Notes: generated by a model not told the origin, from the sequence alone. A DNA stretch of 64,000 nt from Comamonas sp. (GCA_031277805.1 JAITLR010000009.1:496001-560000); one strand, 5' to 3'; positions 35,793 through 44,914 are shown, counted from the stretch's first letter. Numbers and translations: made by a program.

Positions 35793-35809
35793 ATGCTAAA
35801 CATGAGCAT
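35793..35809. promoter_or_regulatory. Second NadQ-type operator upstream of nadC
   Basis: ATGCTAAACATGAGCAT has the same 7+3+7 layout as the site at 35722, with one mismatch between arms. The two centres are 71 nt apart, close to seven helical turns, which would allow looping. Confidence 0.55.
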
Positions 35810-35901
35810 TAATCAGGTCAAGCATCCATCCTTCATTTTTTGAGACTTCAGCCCTGACTTTTTGCAGCGGATTTCAAGCGCTGCCGATACCGCCTGCCTC
35901 T

Positions 35902-36843
35902 TCAGTGGCTGCGCGCCAGCGGCAACTTGTTGCCGACAATGGCCCGCTCCAGCATCACATTGCGGCGAAAGCGGAACAGCTTTGCGGGACGGCCTGCGCC
36001 TGTGGCGGTCATCTGTCCGGTTTCCTCGACCAGTGCCTGCTGTTCAATCAGACGGCGGAAGTTCTGCTTGTGCAGACTGCGGCCGGCCAGTGCCTCCACG
36101 GCCTGCTGCAGCTGCAGCAGCGAAAACTCGTCGGCCATCAGCTCGAACACCACGGGGCGGTATTTGATCTTGGCGCGCAGCCGCGCCATGCCGGTGGCCA
36201 GAATGCGGCGATGGTCATTGCTCATCGCCATGCCCGGCAGCAACTGATCCGCAGAAACTGCATCACCATCGCTCCAGGACTCGGCCACAAAGCCGGCTTC
36301 AAACAGCAGCTCATAGCGCTGCAGCACCAGCTCTTCATTCCACTCGTGACCATCCAGGCCAAAAGTCATTGAAGCCCTTTGCCAGCGTGCGCTTCTAGCT
36401 ACGCTATCTGCAGCAGCCTCGCTCCATGCCAGCAGTGCGGGGGCAATCCGCTCCTGCACCACGACAGGCATGCCTTCACGCCAGTCTTCCCATGGGAAAT
36501 AACGGTACCAATCCTGCCAGCCCGGCTGCACCTGCCCCGCCTCATCCAGCTCGCGCGTGAGCGCCAGATAGCTGATGGAAATGGCGCGCATGCCCAGCTC
36601 CTGCGAGCGGTCACGATCGGCAAAGGTATAGAGCTGCTCCACAAACCCCAGCGGATGATGGGTCTGTGTCTCCACCCAGGCGCGCAAGCTGGCCTGCAGG
36701 GAACGGTGATTGCTGGTGAAAGGACCCGCAGGCAGCGCCAGCCCCGACCTGGTGGTCAGTATGCGGGGCTGGCCGCCGGTAACGGCCACCAGGACCGCCA
36801 CCAGATCAGCCTGCACGGAGTGCTGCTCGGCAAGATTGCTCAA
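35902..36843 (-). CDS. nadQ: NadQ/NrtR-type regulator of NAD synthesis (Nudix-like domain plus winged helix)
   Basis: The protein has 313 residues. The N-terminal half is Nudix-fold-like (LVAVLVAVTGGQPRILTTRS, LGFVEQLYTFADRDRS, ISISYLALTRE) but has no intact catalytic Nudix box, so it probably binds a ligand rather than cutting it. The C-terminal third is a winged helix (FSLLQLQQAVEALAGRSLHK, QNFRRLIEQQALVEETGQ, GRPAKLFRF). This layout is that of NadQ, a repressor of NAD genes in alpha- and beta-proteobacteria. The location upstream of nadC and the two palindromes there support the call. The 13-nt spacing from ychF suggests co-transcription with it. Confidence 0.8.
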   Translation of the reverse strand: MSNLAEQHSVQADLVAVLVAVTGGQPRILTTRSGLALPAGPFTSNHRSLQASLRAWVETQTHHPLGFVEQLYTFADRDRSQELGMRAISISYLALTRELDEAGQVQPGWQDWYRYFPWEDWREGMPVVVQERIAPALLAWSEAAADSVARSARWQRASMTFGLDGHEWNEELVLQRYELLFEAGFVAESWSDGDAVSADQLLPGMAMSNDHRRILATGMARLRAKIKYRPVVFELMADEFSLLQLQQAVEALAGRSLHKQNFRRLIEQQALVEETGQMTATGAGRPAKLFRFRRNVMLERAIVGNKLPLARSH

Positions 36844-36856
36844 AGGCTTTCAGGGC

Positions 36857-37951
36857 TTAGACGTTGAACAGGAAGTTCATCACATCGCCATCCTTGACGA
36901 TGTATTCCTTGCCTTCGGCGCGCATCTTGCCGGCGTCCTTGGCGCCCTGCTCGCCCTTGAAGGCGATGAAGTCCTCGAAGGCAATGGTCTGGGCACGGAT
37001 GAAGCCGCGCTCGAAGTCACCGTGAATCACGCCGGCCGCCTGAGGAGCGGTCGCGCCCACACGCACGGTCCAGGCGCGAACCTCCTTCACACCGGCGGTG
37101 AAGTAGGTCTGCAGGCCCAGCAGCTTGAAGCCGGCGCGGATCAAACGGTTCAGACCCGGCTCTTCCAGGCCCAGCTCCTCCAGGAACATGTCGCGGTCGG
37201 CGTCGTCCATCTCGGCCATTTCGGCTTCGATCTTGGCGCAGATGGCGACCACAGGGGCACCCTGTACTTCGGCATATTCCTTGAGGCGGTCCAGCAGAGG
37301 GTTGTTTTCAAAACCATCTTCCGACACGTTGCCCACAAACATGGCGGGCTTGGCGGTGATCAGGCAGAAAGGCTTGAGCAGGGGAGCATCTTCCTTGGAA
37401 ACAGGCACCACGCGGGCAGGCTTGCCTTCGTTCAGCGCTTCCTGAATAGGGGTCAGCAGCGACACCAGCTTGGCGGCTTCCTTGTCGTTGCCCGACTTGG
37501 CGGCCTTGCTGTAGCGATTCAGCGCCTTCTCCACCGTGGCCATATCGGCCAGGCACAGCTCGGTCTGGATGACTTCGATGTCGGCAATCGGGTCCACCTT
37601 GCCGGCCACGTGAATCACGTTGGGGTCTTCAAAGCAGCGCACCACGTTGACGATGGCGTCAGTCTCGCGGATATGGGCCAGGAACTGGTTGCCCAGGCCT
37701 TCGCCCTTGGAAGCGCCGGCCACCAGACCCGCGATGTCCACAAATTCCACGATGGCCGGAACCACGCGCTCGGGCGAGATGATCGCGGCCAGCTGGTCCA
37801 GGCGAGGATCGGGCACCTCCACCACGCCGGTGTTAGGCTCAATCGTGCAGAAGGGGTAGTTTTCCGCAGCGATGCCAGCTTTGGTCAGGGCGTTGAAGAG
37901 AGTGGACTTGCCCACATTGGGCAGGCCCACGATGCCGCACTTGAGGCTCAT
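36857..37951 (-). CDS. ychF: Redox-responsive ATPase YchF (Obg-like)
   Basis: This 364-residue universally conserved P-loop protein of the OLA1/YchF group binds ATP rather than GTP and associates with ribosomes. Motifs: [20 protein letters not shown] (P-loop), [19 protein letters not shown] (switch/G3), NVSEDGF in place of the canonical NKxD, and the C-terminal TGS domain ([14 protein letters not shown] to [10 protein letters not shown]). The start [11 protein letters not shown] at 37951 is fixed by homologues. The nadQ gene follows 13 nt downstream. Confidence 0.96.
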   Translation of the reverse strand: MSLKCGIVGLPNVGKSTLFNALTKAGIAAENYPFCTIEPNTGVVEVPDPRLDQLAAIISPERVVPAIVEFVDIAGLVAGASKGEGLGNQFLAHIRETDAIVNVVRCFEDPNVIHVAGKVDPIADIEVIQTELCLADMATVEKALNRYSKAAKSGNDKEAAKLVSLLTPIQEALNEGKPARVVPVSKEDAPLLKPFCLITAKPAMFVGNVSEDGFENNPLLDRLKEYAEVQGAPVVAICAKIEAEMAEMDDADRDMFLEELGLEEPGLNRLIRAGFKLLGLQTYFTAGVKEVRAWTVRVGATAPQAAGVIHGDFERGFIRAQTIAFEDFIAFKGEQGAKDAGKMRAEGKEYIVKDGDVMNFLFNV

Positions 37952-38148
37952 GGAATTTCCTTTGGTATCAATGCACTTGCCTGGCACCACACCTGCGTGG
38001 CCGAAGTGCCCGATCCGCATTGAGGCGAATCTGGTTGTTCTTGAGCGTGCCTCCGCTGTCACGCTCAGAGGTCACGAAAACCCTTGATTGTAATGAAGCG
38101 GCGTTTATCACTGATGAGCGGCACCAAGATGTACCGAAGCGCAAGCAC

Positions 38149-38180
38149 AAAAAAGCCTGCTTGAAAGCAGGCTTTTGACG
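38149..38180 (-). terminator. Rho-independent terminator after the Cys-rich small protein gene
   Basis: On the minus strand AAAGCCTGCTT pairs with AAGCAGGCTTT around a 3-nt loop, followed by TTTTTGTGC. It sits 29 nt behind the stop at 38209. Confidence 0.8.
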
Positions 38181-38208
38181 GAACCGGGCAAAACAATGCT
38201 GTATTCGC

Positions 38209-38547
38209 TCAGACAGGCAGGGGCACCCGAACCGCAGGCAGCACATGCCCAAACAGCGGTGTCAGGCTGGCCGATTTACCCAGATGCTGCAGATGGCATT
38301 CCGGGCTGCACAGGTATTTGCTCATGCAGGGTTTGTCGCTGCCGCGATGCAGGGTGGCCACCTTCTGGGCGAATTCCAGCACCCATTCGCCTGCGCAGCA
38401 GGCAATGTGCGGGCGTCCATCGGGCAAGGCAAAGTCTACGGCAGGCGCCTGGCACAACACACGGGCAATCATTCCCGCATGGGCGCTGTTGCCCGCAAGA
38501 ACCACGAAGTCTCCAGCTTGCAGTGTCATCACGATGCCCTCCTTCAT
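38209..38547 (-). CDS. Small Cys-rich protein of unknown function
   Basis: I do not recognise this 112-residue protein. It begins MKEGIVMTLQAGDFVVLAGN, a beta-rich segment. From the middle on it has seven cysteines: one in RVLCQAP, a CC pair in PHIACCAGEW, and a cluster in KPCMSKYLCSPECHLQHLG. The last cluster (CxxxxxCxxxCH) could bind a metal ion or iron-sulfur centre. There is no signal peptide or membrane helix. It is a single gene with its own terminator between ychF and the MOSC gene. A later in-frame ATG (38529) is an alternative start. Confidence 0.6.
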   Translation of the reverse strand: MKEGIVMTLQAGDFVVLAGNSAHAGMIARVLCQAPAVDFALPDGRPHIACCAGEWVLEFAQKVATLHRGSDKPCMSKYLCSPECHLQHLGKSASLTPLFGHVLPAVRVPLPV

Positions 38548-38639
38548 CCGTTGCCCCTGGCTTGATTGGACCTTGACTTTGCACTGCTCAGCGCCTGCCA
38601 AGGCCGTCTGCCGATGACAGACAGATGCTTACAACTGTG

Positions 38640-39527
38640 CTATTCGAAACGCAGTTGCCCACCCAAGCTCTGCCCCAATGTCAACATAGTTGCAGAGTCC
38701 TGCTCCCAGGGTAAGCCCTGAACCACGGCATTCATACCAAAAGTAATAGCACCACCCACCCTTGAATCCTGGCGATAGCCACGAATCTGATTACCAACCG
38801 AAACACCTGGGATAGCCGTATCGGGGTCAATATCGGGAATGGGGCAGCGCGTACAGGGCTTGCAAGGCCGCAGACTCAGACCGGGCTGGTCCAGCAATGC
38901 CAGCTCTTCCACACGGTCCTCGTCATGGGCCTCTATTCCCGAGATCACGATATTGGGCCGAAAGCGTCGGGCATCGACCGCCGCCTCGCCGGCCCGGGCC
39001 AGGCGCTGATTGAGTTCATCGACAGCCGCCTGGCTCAGCAGCAAAAGTGGATATCCGTCCGCAAAATGCACGGGCGCCTCACCCACCTTGACCCAGCGCT
39101 CGCTGGCCTGACGATCTTGCGCGGGGTCAAAGCGCACCAGACGGCAGTCCGTCCCCAGTACCTGACTCAGCCACCGGCCCACGGGCTGGGCCCATTCACC
39201 CAGATCCCAGGCCTGCACGGTGTCATCCCAGACTCTGGCTCTGCATGGCTCCCCCTGGGCCAGCAGCGGAATCTCCATGGTGTCCTGACTTGGTGCATGC
39301 AGCACCAGATGCTGGTCAGTGATTTCCGGGCGAATCAGTGCCATGCGCGGATGGCTGCGCTGGGTCAAGAATTCACCATCGGCATCCACCACCATCCAGT
39401 GGCGGTCCCACTGCAAACCGTGGCGTAGCAGACGGGCCTGCTTGACGGCAATGCCCGCGCAGGACTTGATGGGATAGATCCAGAGCTGGTCAATCTGGCC
39501 CATCACATCGTAGGCAACCTCATTCAT
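38640..39527 (-). CDS. MOSC-domain molybdenum-cofactor protein (YcbX/mARC type)
   Basis: The 295-residue protein has an N-terminal MOSC beta-barrel (IDQLWIYPIKSCAGIAVKQA, DRHWMVVDADGEFLTQRSHP) and a C-terminal MOSC domain (FRPNIVISGIEAHDEDRVEE, LRPCKPCTRCPIPDIDPDT). The Cys in the latter is where sulfurylated Mo cofactor is bound in this family. Related YcbX and mARC proteins reduce N-hydroxylated bases and similar compounds. Unlike E. coli YcbX it ends at the MOSC domain, with no C-terminal ferredoxin domain, so a separate electron donor is needed. The mod genes at 53361-56028 would supply molybdate. Confidence 0.86.
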   Translation of the reverse strand: MNEVAYDVMGQIDQLWIYPIKSCAGIAVKQARLLRHGLQWDRHWMVVDADGEFLTQRSHPRMALIRPEITDQHLVLHAPSQDTMEIPLLAQGEPCRARVWDDTVQAWDLGEWAQPVGRWLSQVLGTDCRLVRFDPAQDRQASERWVKVGEAPVHFADGYPLLLLSQAAVDELNQRLARAGEAAVDARRFRPNIVISGIEAHDEDRVEELALLDQPGLSLRPCKPCTRCPIPDIDPDTAIPGVSVGNQIRGYRQDSRVGGAITFGMNAVVQGLPWEQDSATMLTLGQSLGGQLRFE

Positions 39528-39686
39528 GGAATTTCCTTGCAGCTTCGATAAATTTGCAGCCATTTTGCCCTCAAGCCCAAGCACTACCTGCGCAAGCCGC
39601 TATGAACTACAGAGTCCACACCTGACCTGACTGGCACAGGCACGCGGTTTCCACCATGGCCGCAGGCCCTGCTCGCGCCTCCTACA

Positions 39687-40820
39687 ATGCCGGGCATGGC
39701 GCAAACCTTTGATGTATGTATTCGTGGAGCCGGCATCGTGGGCCGGACCTTGGCTCTTTTGCTGGCGCGTGAGCGTCTGCGTGTGGCGCTGGTTGCGCCG
39801 CCACAGGCCAGATCCCAGCATAAGGATGTGCGGGCCTACGCGCTCAACGCCAGCTCCCGGGCCGTGCTGCAGTCACTGCGCTGCTGGCCCGACGACGAAG
39901 ACGCGACACCCGTGGTCGGCATGCAGGTCTTTGGCGATCTGGATGGACAGGTTCAGTTCGATGCCGCATCGCAGGATGTTCCGGCGCTGGCCTGGATTGT
40001 CGACGTACCCGCACTGGAACAGCGTCTGGCCGAGGCCGTGCGCTACCAGCCACAGGTGGAAATCGTCAAGGAGCCGGTCGAGGCCGCCCTCACCGCCGTC
40101 TGCGAAGGCCGCGCCAGCAGCACCCGCTCCGAGTTTGGAGTGGAGTTTTCCGTCACCCCCTATTCCCAGCACGCGATTGCCACGCGACTGCGCTGCGAAC
40201 TGCCTCATGGCGGCATTGCCCGCCAGTGGTTCACACCCGAAGGCATTCTGGCTTTCCTGCCCCTGGGCGGCCCCGAAGGCCGGGAAGTCGCCGTGGTCTG
40301 GTCTCTGGAGCGCTCACTGGTGCCTGAATGGCTGCAAAGCGACGAAGAGAGCTTTACCACCCGCCTGCAAGCCATCAGCCAGGATGCGCTGGGCCAGCTG
40401 GAGCTGACCGCCGAGCGTGCCACCTGGCCGTTGCAGCAGGCCGTGGCTGACCGCTGGTGCGGCCCTCTGACCCAGAACAACTCGCAAAGCTGGGTGCTGG
40501 CCGGCGACGCCGCCCACAATGTGCACCCGCTGGCGGGCCAGGGACTGAATCTGGGCCTGGGCGATGTACAGGCACTGGCGCGTATCCTGCAGGAGCGCGA
40601 TTACTGGCGCAGTCCTGCCGATCTGAAGCTGCTGCGCCAGTACGAGCGTGAACGCAAGGCTTCACTGGCGCCCATGGGCATGGCCATGGACGGCTTGCAG
40701 CAGCTGTTTGCCCGCCCCGAAGTGCCGGTGCAGATGCTGCGCAACTGGGGCATGAAGGGCTTCGAGCGCAGCGGTCCTCTCAAATCCTGGATGGCCAAGC
40801 AGGCCATGGGATTGCTCTAA
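39687..40820 (+). CDS. UbiH/Coq6-family FAD-dependent hydroxylase
   Basis: The 377-residue flavoprotein monooxygenase is of the ubiquinone-hydroxylase group. FAD-binding motifs: FDVCIRGAGIVGRTLALLLA (N-terminal GxGxxG), VDVPALEQRLAEAV and the second FAD motif LAGDAAHNVHPLAGQGLNLG. It probably hydroxylates an aromatic ring in ubiquinone synthesis, but UbiF/UbiH/UbiI cannot be told apart by eye. ATG 39687 is used; an ATG three codons later is equally good. dsbC follows, 114 nt downstream. Confidence 0.86.
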   Translation: MPGMAQTFDVCIRGAGIVGRTLALLLARERLRVALVAPPQARSQHKDVRAYALNASSRAVLQSLRCWPDDEDATPVVGMQVFGDLDGQVQFDAASQDVPALAWIVDVPALEQRLAEAVRYQPQVEIVKEPVEAALTAVCEGRASSTRSEFGVEFSVTPYSQHAIATRLRCELPHGGIARQWFTPEGILAFLPLGGPEGREVAVVWSLERSLVPEWLQSDEESFTTRLQAISQDALGQLELTAERATWPLQQAVADRWCGPLTQNNSQSWVLAGDAAHNVHPLAGQGLNLGLGDVQALARILQERDYWRSPADLKLLRQYERERKASLAPMGMAMDGLQQLFARPEVPVQMLRNWGMKGFERSGPLKSWMAKQAMGLL

Positions 40821-40934
40821 GGGAACCCAGGGCACTTGCCAGACTCCAAGCCCTCAGCCCTGCCATCCGGTTCAACCGGGTTGGCGGAAACCGATAGTCT
40901 CACCATGCCGCAGCTGCGGCCTTACAGATTTCCC

Positions 40935-41645
40935 ATGAAACTTGTTGCCTGCGTGCTGGCTGCTGCCAGCCTGACCTTCGGCCTGAGCGTGCATGCCCAG
41001 GATGCCAATCTCAAGAAAACGCTGACCGAGCGTATCCCCCAGCTCGAAAAAATCGACGAGGTGCGTCCCACTCCCATGACCGGCCTCTACGAAGTGCGCG
41101 TGGGCACGGATATTTTCTACACCGACGCCAAGGGCAACTACCTGATCCAGGGTGAGCTGATCGACACCAAGGCCAAGCGTAATCTGACCGAAGACCGCAT
41201 GACCCAGCTAACAGCGGTGGACTTCAAGCAACTGCCGATCAAGGATGCCATCACCATCGTGCACGGCAAGGGCGAGCGCAAGATGGCCGTTTTCGAAGAC
41301 CCGAACTGCGGCTACTGCAAGCGCTTTGAAAAAGACCTGCAGAGCGTGGATAACGTCACCATCTACCTCTTCCTCTACCCCATCCTGAGCCCCGATTCGG
41401 CCGAGAAGTCGCGCAATATCTGGTGCTCCAAGGATCCAGCCAAGGCCTGGCATGAGCAGATGCTGAACAGCAAGAACGCCTCGGCCGCCCAGTGCGATCC
41501 TGCTGCCATCCAGCGCAACCTGGCTTTTGGCCGCAAGTACAAGATCACGGGCACGCCCACCATTGTTTTCGCCAACAATGTGCGTGTCCCCGGTGCCATC
41601 TCGGCTGCCGAGGTTGAAAAACACCTGGCTGCCGCCGCCAAGTAA
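40935..41645 (+). CDS. dsbC: Periplasmic thiol:disulfide interchange protein DsbC
   Basis: The 236-residue disulfide isomerase repairs wrong disulfides in exported proteins. It has a signal peptide (MKLVACVLAAASLTFGLSVH then AQ), an N-terminal dimerisation domain (about 20-85), and a thioredoxin fold with active site EDPNCGYCKRFEKD. A cis-Pro loop is in ITGTPTIVFAN, and a second Cys pair (WCSKDP, AAQCDP) matches the structural disulfide of DsbC. The start at 40935 is set by the signal peptide; the upstream in-frame ATG at 40836 adds an unlikely 33 residues. The stop is joined directly to a palindromic element. Confidence 0.94.
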   Translation: MKLVACVLAAASLTFGLSVHAQDANLKKTLTERIPQLEKIDEVRPTPMTGLYEVRVGTDIFYTDAKGNYLIQGELIDTKAKRNLTEDRMTQLTAVDFKQLPIKDAITIVHGKGERKMAVFEDPNCGYCKRFEKDLQSVDNVTIYLFLYPILSPDSAEKSRNIWCSKDPAKAWHEQMLNSKNASAAQCDPAAIQRNLAFGRKYKITGTPTIVFANNVRVPGAISAAEVEKHLAAAAK

Positions 41646-41747
41646 TTCCATTTATCAATCATTCGAGTACGCGAAGGCGAAGCGAAGACAGTGCTGCAGC
41701 ACGGCGAGCGAAGCCGACAAAGTAATCGGATGATTTAGAAATGGAAT
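41645..41747. repeat. Palindromic element with 26-bp imperfect terminal inverted repeats after dsbC
   Basis: The left end ATTCCATTTATCAATCATTC (continuing GAGTAC) at 41645-41670 and the reverse complement of 41722-41747 agree at 22 of 26 positions. The interior carries the palindrome GTGCTGCAGCAC and GGCGAGCGAAGCC. At 103 bp with terminal repeats and no gene it looks like a REPIN- or MITE-like element. Its left end shares the last base of the dsbC stop. No other copy was noticed in the window. Confidence 0.55.
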
Positions 41748-41764
41748 AAGCCTCTCGTTTCATC

Positions 41765-41829
41765 GCCGGAGCGGCATGTGCCAGGTCTGCAGGACCTGGC
41801 CGTGCTGCGGCAGATCCGCATGCTCCGGC
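41765..41829 (+). other. Strong stem-loop upstream of the M61 peptidase gene
   Basis: GCCGGAGC (41765-41772) pairs with GCTCCGGC (41822-41829) and encloses an inner perfect hairpin, GCCAGGTC with GACCTGGC around a TGCAG-type loop. It is followed by CCGCATTTTTGG, so it may be a terminator for dsbC or a leader structure for the peptidase gene, which starts 20 nt later. Confidence 0.5.
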
Positions 41830-41848
41830 CCGCATTTTTGGAGCTGTC

Positions 41849-43654
41849 ATGACTGCTGTTCTCAACACACCCGGCATCCGCTACACCGTGCAGGCCAGCG
41901 CGGTGGACGCCCATCTTTTTGATATCAGTCTGCATATCGCCCAACCAGCAGCTCGGCAGCTGCTGTCCCTGCCTGTGTGGATTCCGGGCAGCTATCTGGT
42001 GCGTGAATTTGCCAAGAACCTGCAGGGCCTGAGCGCGACCCAGAACGGCCAGGGCATTCCTGTCAGCCAGCTCAGCAAGAATCAATGGGAGATCGGCTGC
42101 AGCGCAGATGCAGCATGCGTTATTAGCTATCAAGTTTGCGCATACGACACCTCTGTGCGTACCGCCTGGCTGGACCGCCGCCGCGGCTTTTTCAACGGCA
42201 CCAGCCTGTGCCTGCGCGTGCATGGCCAGGAAGACCAGCCTCATGCGCTGGAGCTGCTGAGCAGCCCTGCAACCCAGGACTGGCAAGTGGCCACCGGCCT
42301 CACGCCTGCACAAGTCGGTGCCAGCGGCTTTGGTCTCTACACGGCAGCGCACTACGACGAACTGGTGGACTGCCCTGTGGAGATGGGCCGCTTCTGGCGC
42401 GGCAGCTTTGAGGCGGGCGGCGTGCCCCATGAGTTTGTGGTCGCCGGTGCCGCGCCCAGCTTTGACGGCGAACGCCTGCTGGCCGATACGAAAAAAATCT
42501 GCGAAGCCGAGATCGCCTTCTGGCATGCCGACGGCAGCCAGCCGCCCATGGAGCGCTATGTCTTCATGCTCAATGTGGTGGACGACAATTACGGTGGCCT
42601 GGAGCACCGCAACAGCACGGCGCTGATCTGCGGCCGCCGCGATCTGCCACGCAAGGGTGAGGCCAAGGCTGGCGAGGGCTATAACACGCTGCTGGGCCTG
42701 ATCAGCCACGAATACTTTCACACCTGGAACGTCAAACGCCTGCGCCCTGCCGAGTTCGCTCGCTACGACTACGAACAGGAGAACTACACGGAGCTGCTGT
42801 GGTTCTTCGAAGGCTTTACCAGCTACTACGACGACCTGTTCCTGCGCCGCGCCGGACTGCTGGACAACAGCCAGTACCTCAAACTCATCGCGCGCACCAT
42901 CAATCAGGTGCTGCAGACCCCTGGCCGCCATGTGCAGTCCGTGGCCGAAGCCAGCTTTGATGCCTGGGTCAAGTATTACCGCCAGGACGAGAACACGGCC
43001 AACCACACCGTCAGCTACTACACCAAGGGCTCGCTGGTCGCACTGTGCCTGGATCTGACCCTGCGTGCCAACGGCACAAGCAGCCTGGACGATGTGATGC
43101 GCGGCCTGTGGCACAGGAGTGCGGGCGGCCCCATCAGCGAATCCGATGTGCTGACCGTCGTCACCGAGCTGGGCAATTCCGGTATCGCCCTGCAACTCCA
43201 AAACTGGGTGCACTCCACCCAGGATCTGCCGCTGCGCGAGCTGCTGGCCCGGCACGGCATCAACACCAAGGTCGAACCTGCACAACTGGCGCAGAAGCTG
43301 GGCCTGCGCGTTCAGGAAAATCACAGCGTGCAGATCAAGACCGTGCTGCACGGCGGCCTGGCCGAGCAGGCCGGCATGATGGCTGGCGACGAATGGATGG
43401 CCATCTCAGCCGATGGCCAGCGCTGGCGCCTTGCCAAACTGGACGATGTGCCGCTGTACGCAGGCAGCTCCAATAGCGTGACCGCATGGGTCGCGCGTGA
43501 CCGGCAGATTCTGGAGCTGAAGTTGGATCTGGACATCGCGCCCGCCAAAGCCGCCAGCGAGGATGCAAAGCCTGCCATGCCCATCAGCAACCTGGGCCTG
43601 GAGATCAGCGACAAGGCCGCCGCAGAGCGCTGGCTGACGGGCCTGAGCGCCTGA
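41849..43654 (+). CDS. M61-family metallopeptidase with PDZ domain
   Basis: The 601-residue glycyl-aminopeptidase-type enzyme has a zinc site [14 protein letters not shown] (His287 first) and third ligand in [15 protein letters not shown]. The N-terminal M61 beta-domain (residues 1-180) includes [19 protein letters not shown] domain follows at about 485-560 ([20 protein letters not shown]). No signal peptide is evident, so a cytoplasmic site is likely. The natural substrate is unknown. It is preceded by the stem-loop at 41765 and followed by the enoyl-CoA hydratase, 91 nt away. Confidence 0.9.
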   Translation: MTAVLNTPGIRYTVQASAVDAHLFDISLHIAQPAARQLLSLPVWIPGSYLVREFAKNLQGLSATQNGQGIPVSQLSKNQWEIGCSADAACVISYQVCAYDTSVRTAWLDRRRGFFNGTSLCLRVHGQEDQPHALELLSSPATQDWQVATGLTPAQVGASGFGLYTAAHYDELVDCPVEMGRFWRGSFEAGGVPHEFVVAGAAPSFDGERLLADTKKICEAEIAFWHADGSQPPMERYVFMLNVVDDNYGGLEHRNSTALICGRRDLPRKGEAKAGEGYNTLLGLISHEYFHTWNVKRLRPAEFARYDYEQENYTELLWFFEGFTSYYDDLFLRRAGLLDNSQYLKLIARTINQVLQTPGRHVQSVAEASFDAWVKYYRQDENTANHTVSYYTKGSLVALCLDLTLRANGTSSLDDVMRGLWHRSAGGPISESDVLTVVTELGNSGIALQLQNWVHSTQDLPLRELLARHGINTKVEPAQLAQKLGLRVQENHSVQIKTVLHGGLAEQAGMMAGDEWMAISADGQRWRLAKLDDVPLYAGSSNSVTAWVARDRQILELKLDLDIAPAKAASEDAKPAMPISNLGLEISDKAAAERWLTGLSA

Positions 43655-43745
43655 TTTCGGGCTATCTTTCCCGCCGACCGGCGGCGGACTGGCAGCGGAC
43701 TCAGCGGTTATTCTTGGGACATTTCATCAGCAGCAGGAGACAAAC

Positions 43746-44525
43746 TTGGCTTACGAAACCATAGAAGTTCGCATCGAAGCGGACAAGGTCGGCGTCATCA
43801 CATTGAACCGCCCCAAGCAGCTCAACGCCCTGAACGACCAGCTCATGGACGAGCTGGGCGATGCGCTCAAAAAGTTCGATGCCGACAAAAGCATCGGCTG
43901 CATGATCATCACCGGCAGCGAGCGTGCCTTTGCCGCCGGTGCCGACATCGGTGCCATGGCCAAGTACAACTTTGCCGACGCCTATGGCGGCGACTACATC
44001 ACGCGCAACTGGGAAGCGATCCGCAGCATTCGCAAGCCCGTGATCGCGGCCGTCAGCGGCTTTGCTCTGGGCGGTGGCTGTGAGCTGGCCATGATGTGCG
44101 ACTTCATCATCGCCGCCGACAACGCCAAATTCGGCCAGCCCGAAATCAAGCTGGGCGTGATTCCCGGTGCCGGCGGCACACAGCGCCTGCCCCGCGCCGT
44201 GGGCAAGAGCAAGGCCATGGACATGGCTCTGACCGCCCGCATGATGGACGCCACCGAGGCCGAGCGCGCGGGCCTGGTCAGCCGCGTCGTGCCTTTTGAC
44301 AAGCTCATGGAAGAAACGCTGGGCGCCGCCATCATCATCAGCGGCTTCTCCCAGCTGGCCGTGATGGCCGCCAAGGAATCAGTAAACCGCGCATTCGAAA
44401 GCGGCCTGTCCGACGGCGTGATGTTCGAGCGCCGCCTGTTCCACGCGCTGTTTGCCACCCAGGATCAGAAGGAAGGCATGGACGCGTTCGTGAACAAGCG
44501 CCCCGCCAATTTCACCCACCGGTGA
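43746..44525 (+). CDS. Enoyl-CoA hydratase
   Basis: The 259-residue crotonase hydrates trans-2-enoyl-CoA in fatty acid or aromatic degradation. Oxyanion-hole segments are [15 protein letters not shown] and [19 protein letters not shown]. The two catalytic Glu positions lie in [10 protein letters not shown] and [20 protein letters not shown]. The start is TTG 43746, chosen because AGGAGA lies 5 nt upstream and no ATG fits. It is followed by the tRNA-Met promoter region. Its length and motifs fit the short-chain PaaF/Ech group. Confidence 0.93.
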   Translation: MAYETIEVRIEADKVGVITLNRPKQLNALNDQLMDELGDALKKFDADKSIGCMIITGSERAFAAGADIGAMAKYNFADAYGGDYITRNWEAIRSIRKPVIAAVSGFALGGGCELAMMCDFIIAADNAKFGQPEIKLGVIPGAGGTQRLPRAVGKSKAMDMALTARMMDATEAERAGLVSRVVPFDKLMEETLGAAIIISGFSQLAVMAAKESVNRAFESGLSDGVMFERRLFHALFATQDQKEGMDAFVNKRPANFTHR

Positions 44526-44581
44526 GCACAAGATTTTTCGCAAGAAATTTCAAAAACCGCATGAAACAGCGATTTTTTGCA

Positions 44582-44587
44582 TATAAT
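44582..44587 (+). promoter_or_regulatory. Probable -10 box of the first tRNA-Met gene
   Basis: A consensus TATAAT lies 10 nt before the tRNA. No perfect -35 hexamer is seen; ATGAAAC at 44561-44567 is the nearest candidate. A TAGAAT at 44779-44784 occupies a similar place ahead of the second tRNA. Confidence 0.6.
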
Positions 44588-44597
44588 CGCTGTCTCT

Positions 44598-44674
44598 GGT
44601 CGTGTAGCTCAGTTGGTTAGAGCGCAGCATTCATAATGCTGATGTCGCAGGTTCAAGTCCCGCCCCGACCACCA
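44598..44674 (+). tRNA. tRNA-Met (CAT), elongator type, copy 1
   Basis: This 77-nt gene has an encoded CCA, anticodon CAT in the loop TTCATAA and the D-loop TAGCTCAGTTGGTTAGAGC. The T-stem has the A51-C63 mismatch also found in the E. coli elongator tRNA-Met, which supports Met rather than initiator or Ile2. In the acceptor stem, T6 faces C67, a mismatch that copy 2 does not have. Confidence 0.9.
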
Positions 44675-44680
44675 GACAGG

Positions 44681-44717
44681 AAACCGCAGTGTTTGCAAAA
44701 GCACTGCGGTTTTTTCT
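44681..44717 (+). terminator. Rho-independent terminator after tRNA-Met copy 1
   Basis: ACCGCAGTG and CACTGCGGT form a 9-bp stem with a 10-nt loop, followed by TTTTTCT. It separates the two tRNA genes into two transcripts unless read-through occurs. Confidence 0.85.
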
Positions 44718-44795
44718 TTGCCTGGTGCTGCCGGATAAAAAAATTCCCAAGTTTTCCGCCGGGCCACTGTTTTACCTCTAGAATTGCGCACTGTC

Positions 44796-44872
44796 GGTCG
44801 TATAGCTCAGTTGGTTAGAGCGCAGCATTCATAATGCTGATGTCGCAGGTTCGAGTCCCGCTACGACCACCA
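44796..44872 (+). tRNA. tRNA-Met (CAT), elongator type, copy 2
   Basis: This 77-nt gene with CCA and anticodon CAT is nearly identical to copy 1. It differs mainly in the acceptor stem (GGTCGTA with TACGACC, fully paired) and one T-loop base. The anticodon stem GCAGCAT/ATGCTGA and T-stem are the same. Probably a local duplicate. Confidence 0.92.
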
Positions 44873-44880
44873 AATACAAG

Positions 44881-44914
44881 CCCCAGTTGCTCGCGCAGCT
44901 GGGGCTTTTCGCTT
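44881..44914 (+). terminator. Rho-independent terminator after tRNA-Met copy 2
   Basis: AGCCCCAGTTGC and GCAGCTGGGGCT form a near-perfect stem with a 4-nt loop, followed by TTTCGCTTTTT. Confidence 0.85.

Noticed and set aside
44598..44872. tRNA genes as an integration site
   Set aside because: No integrase, direct-repeat tRNA end or foreign gene block follows.
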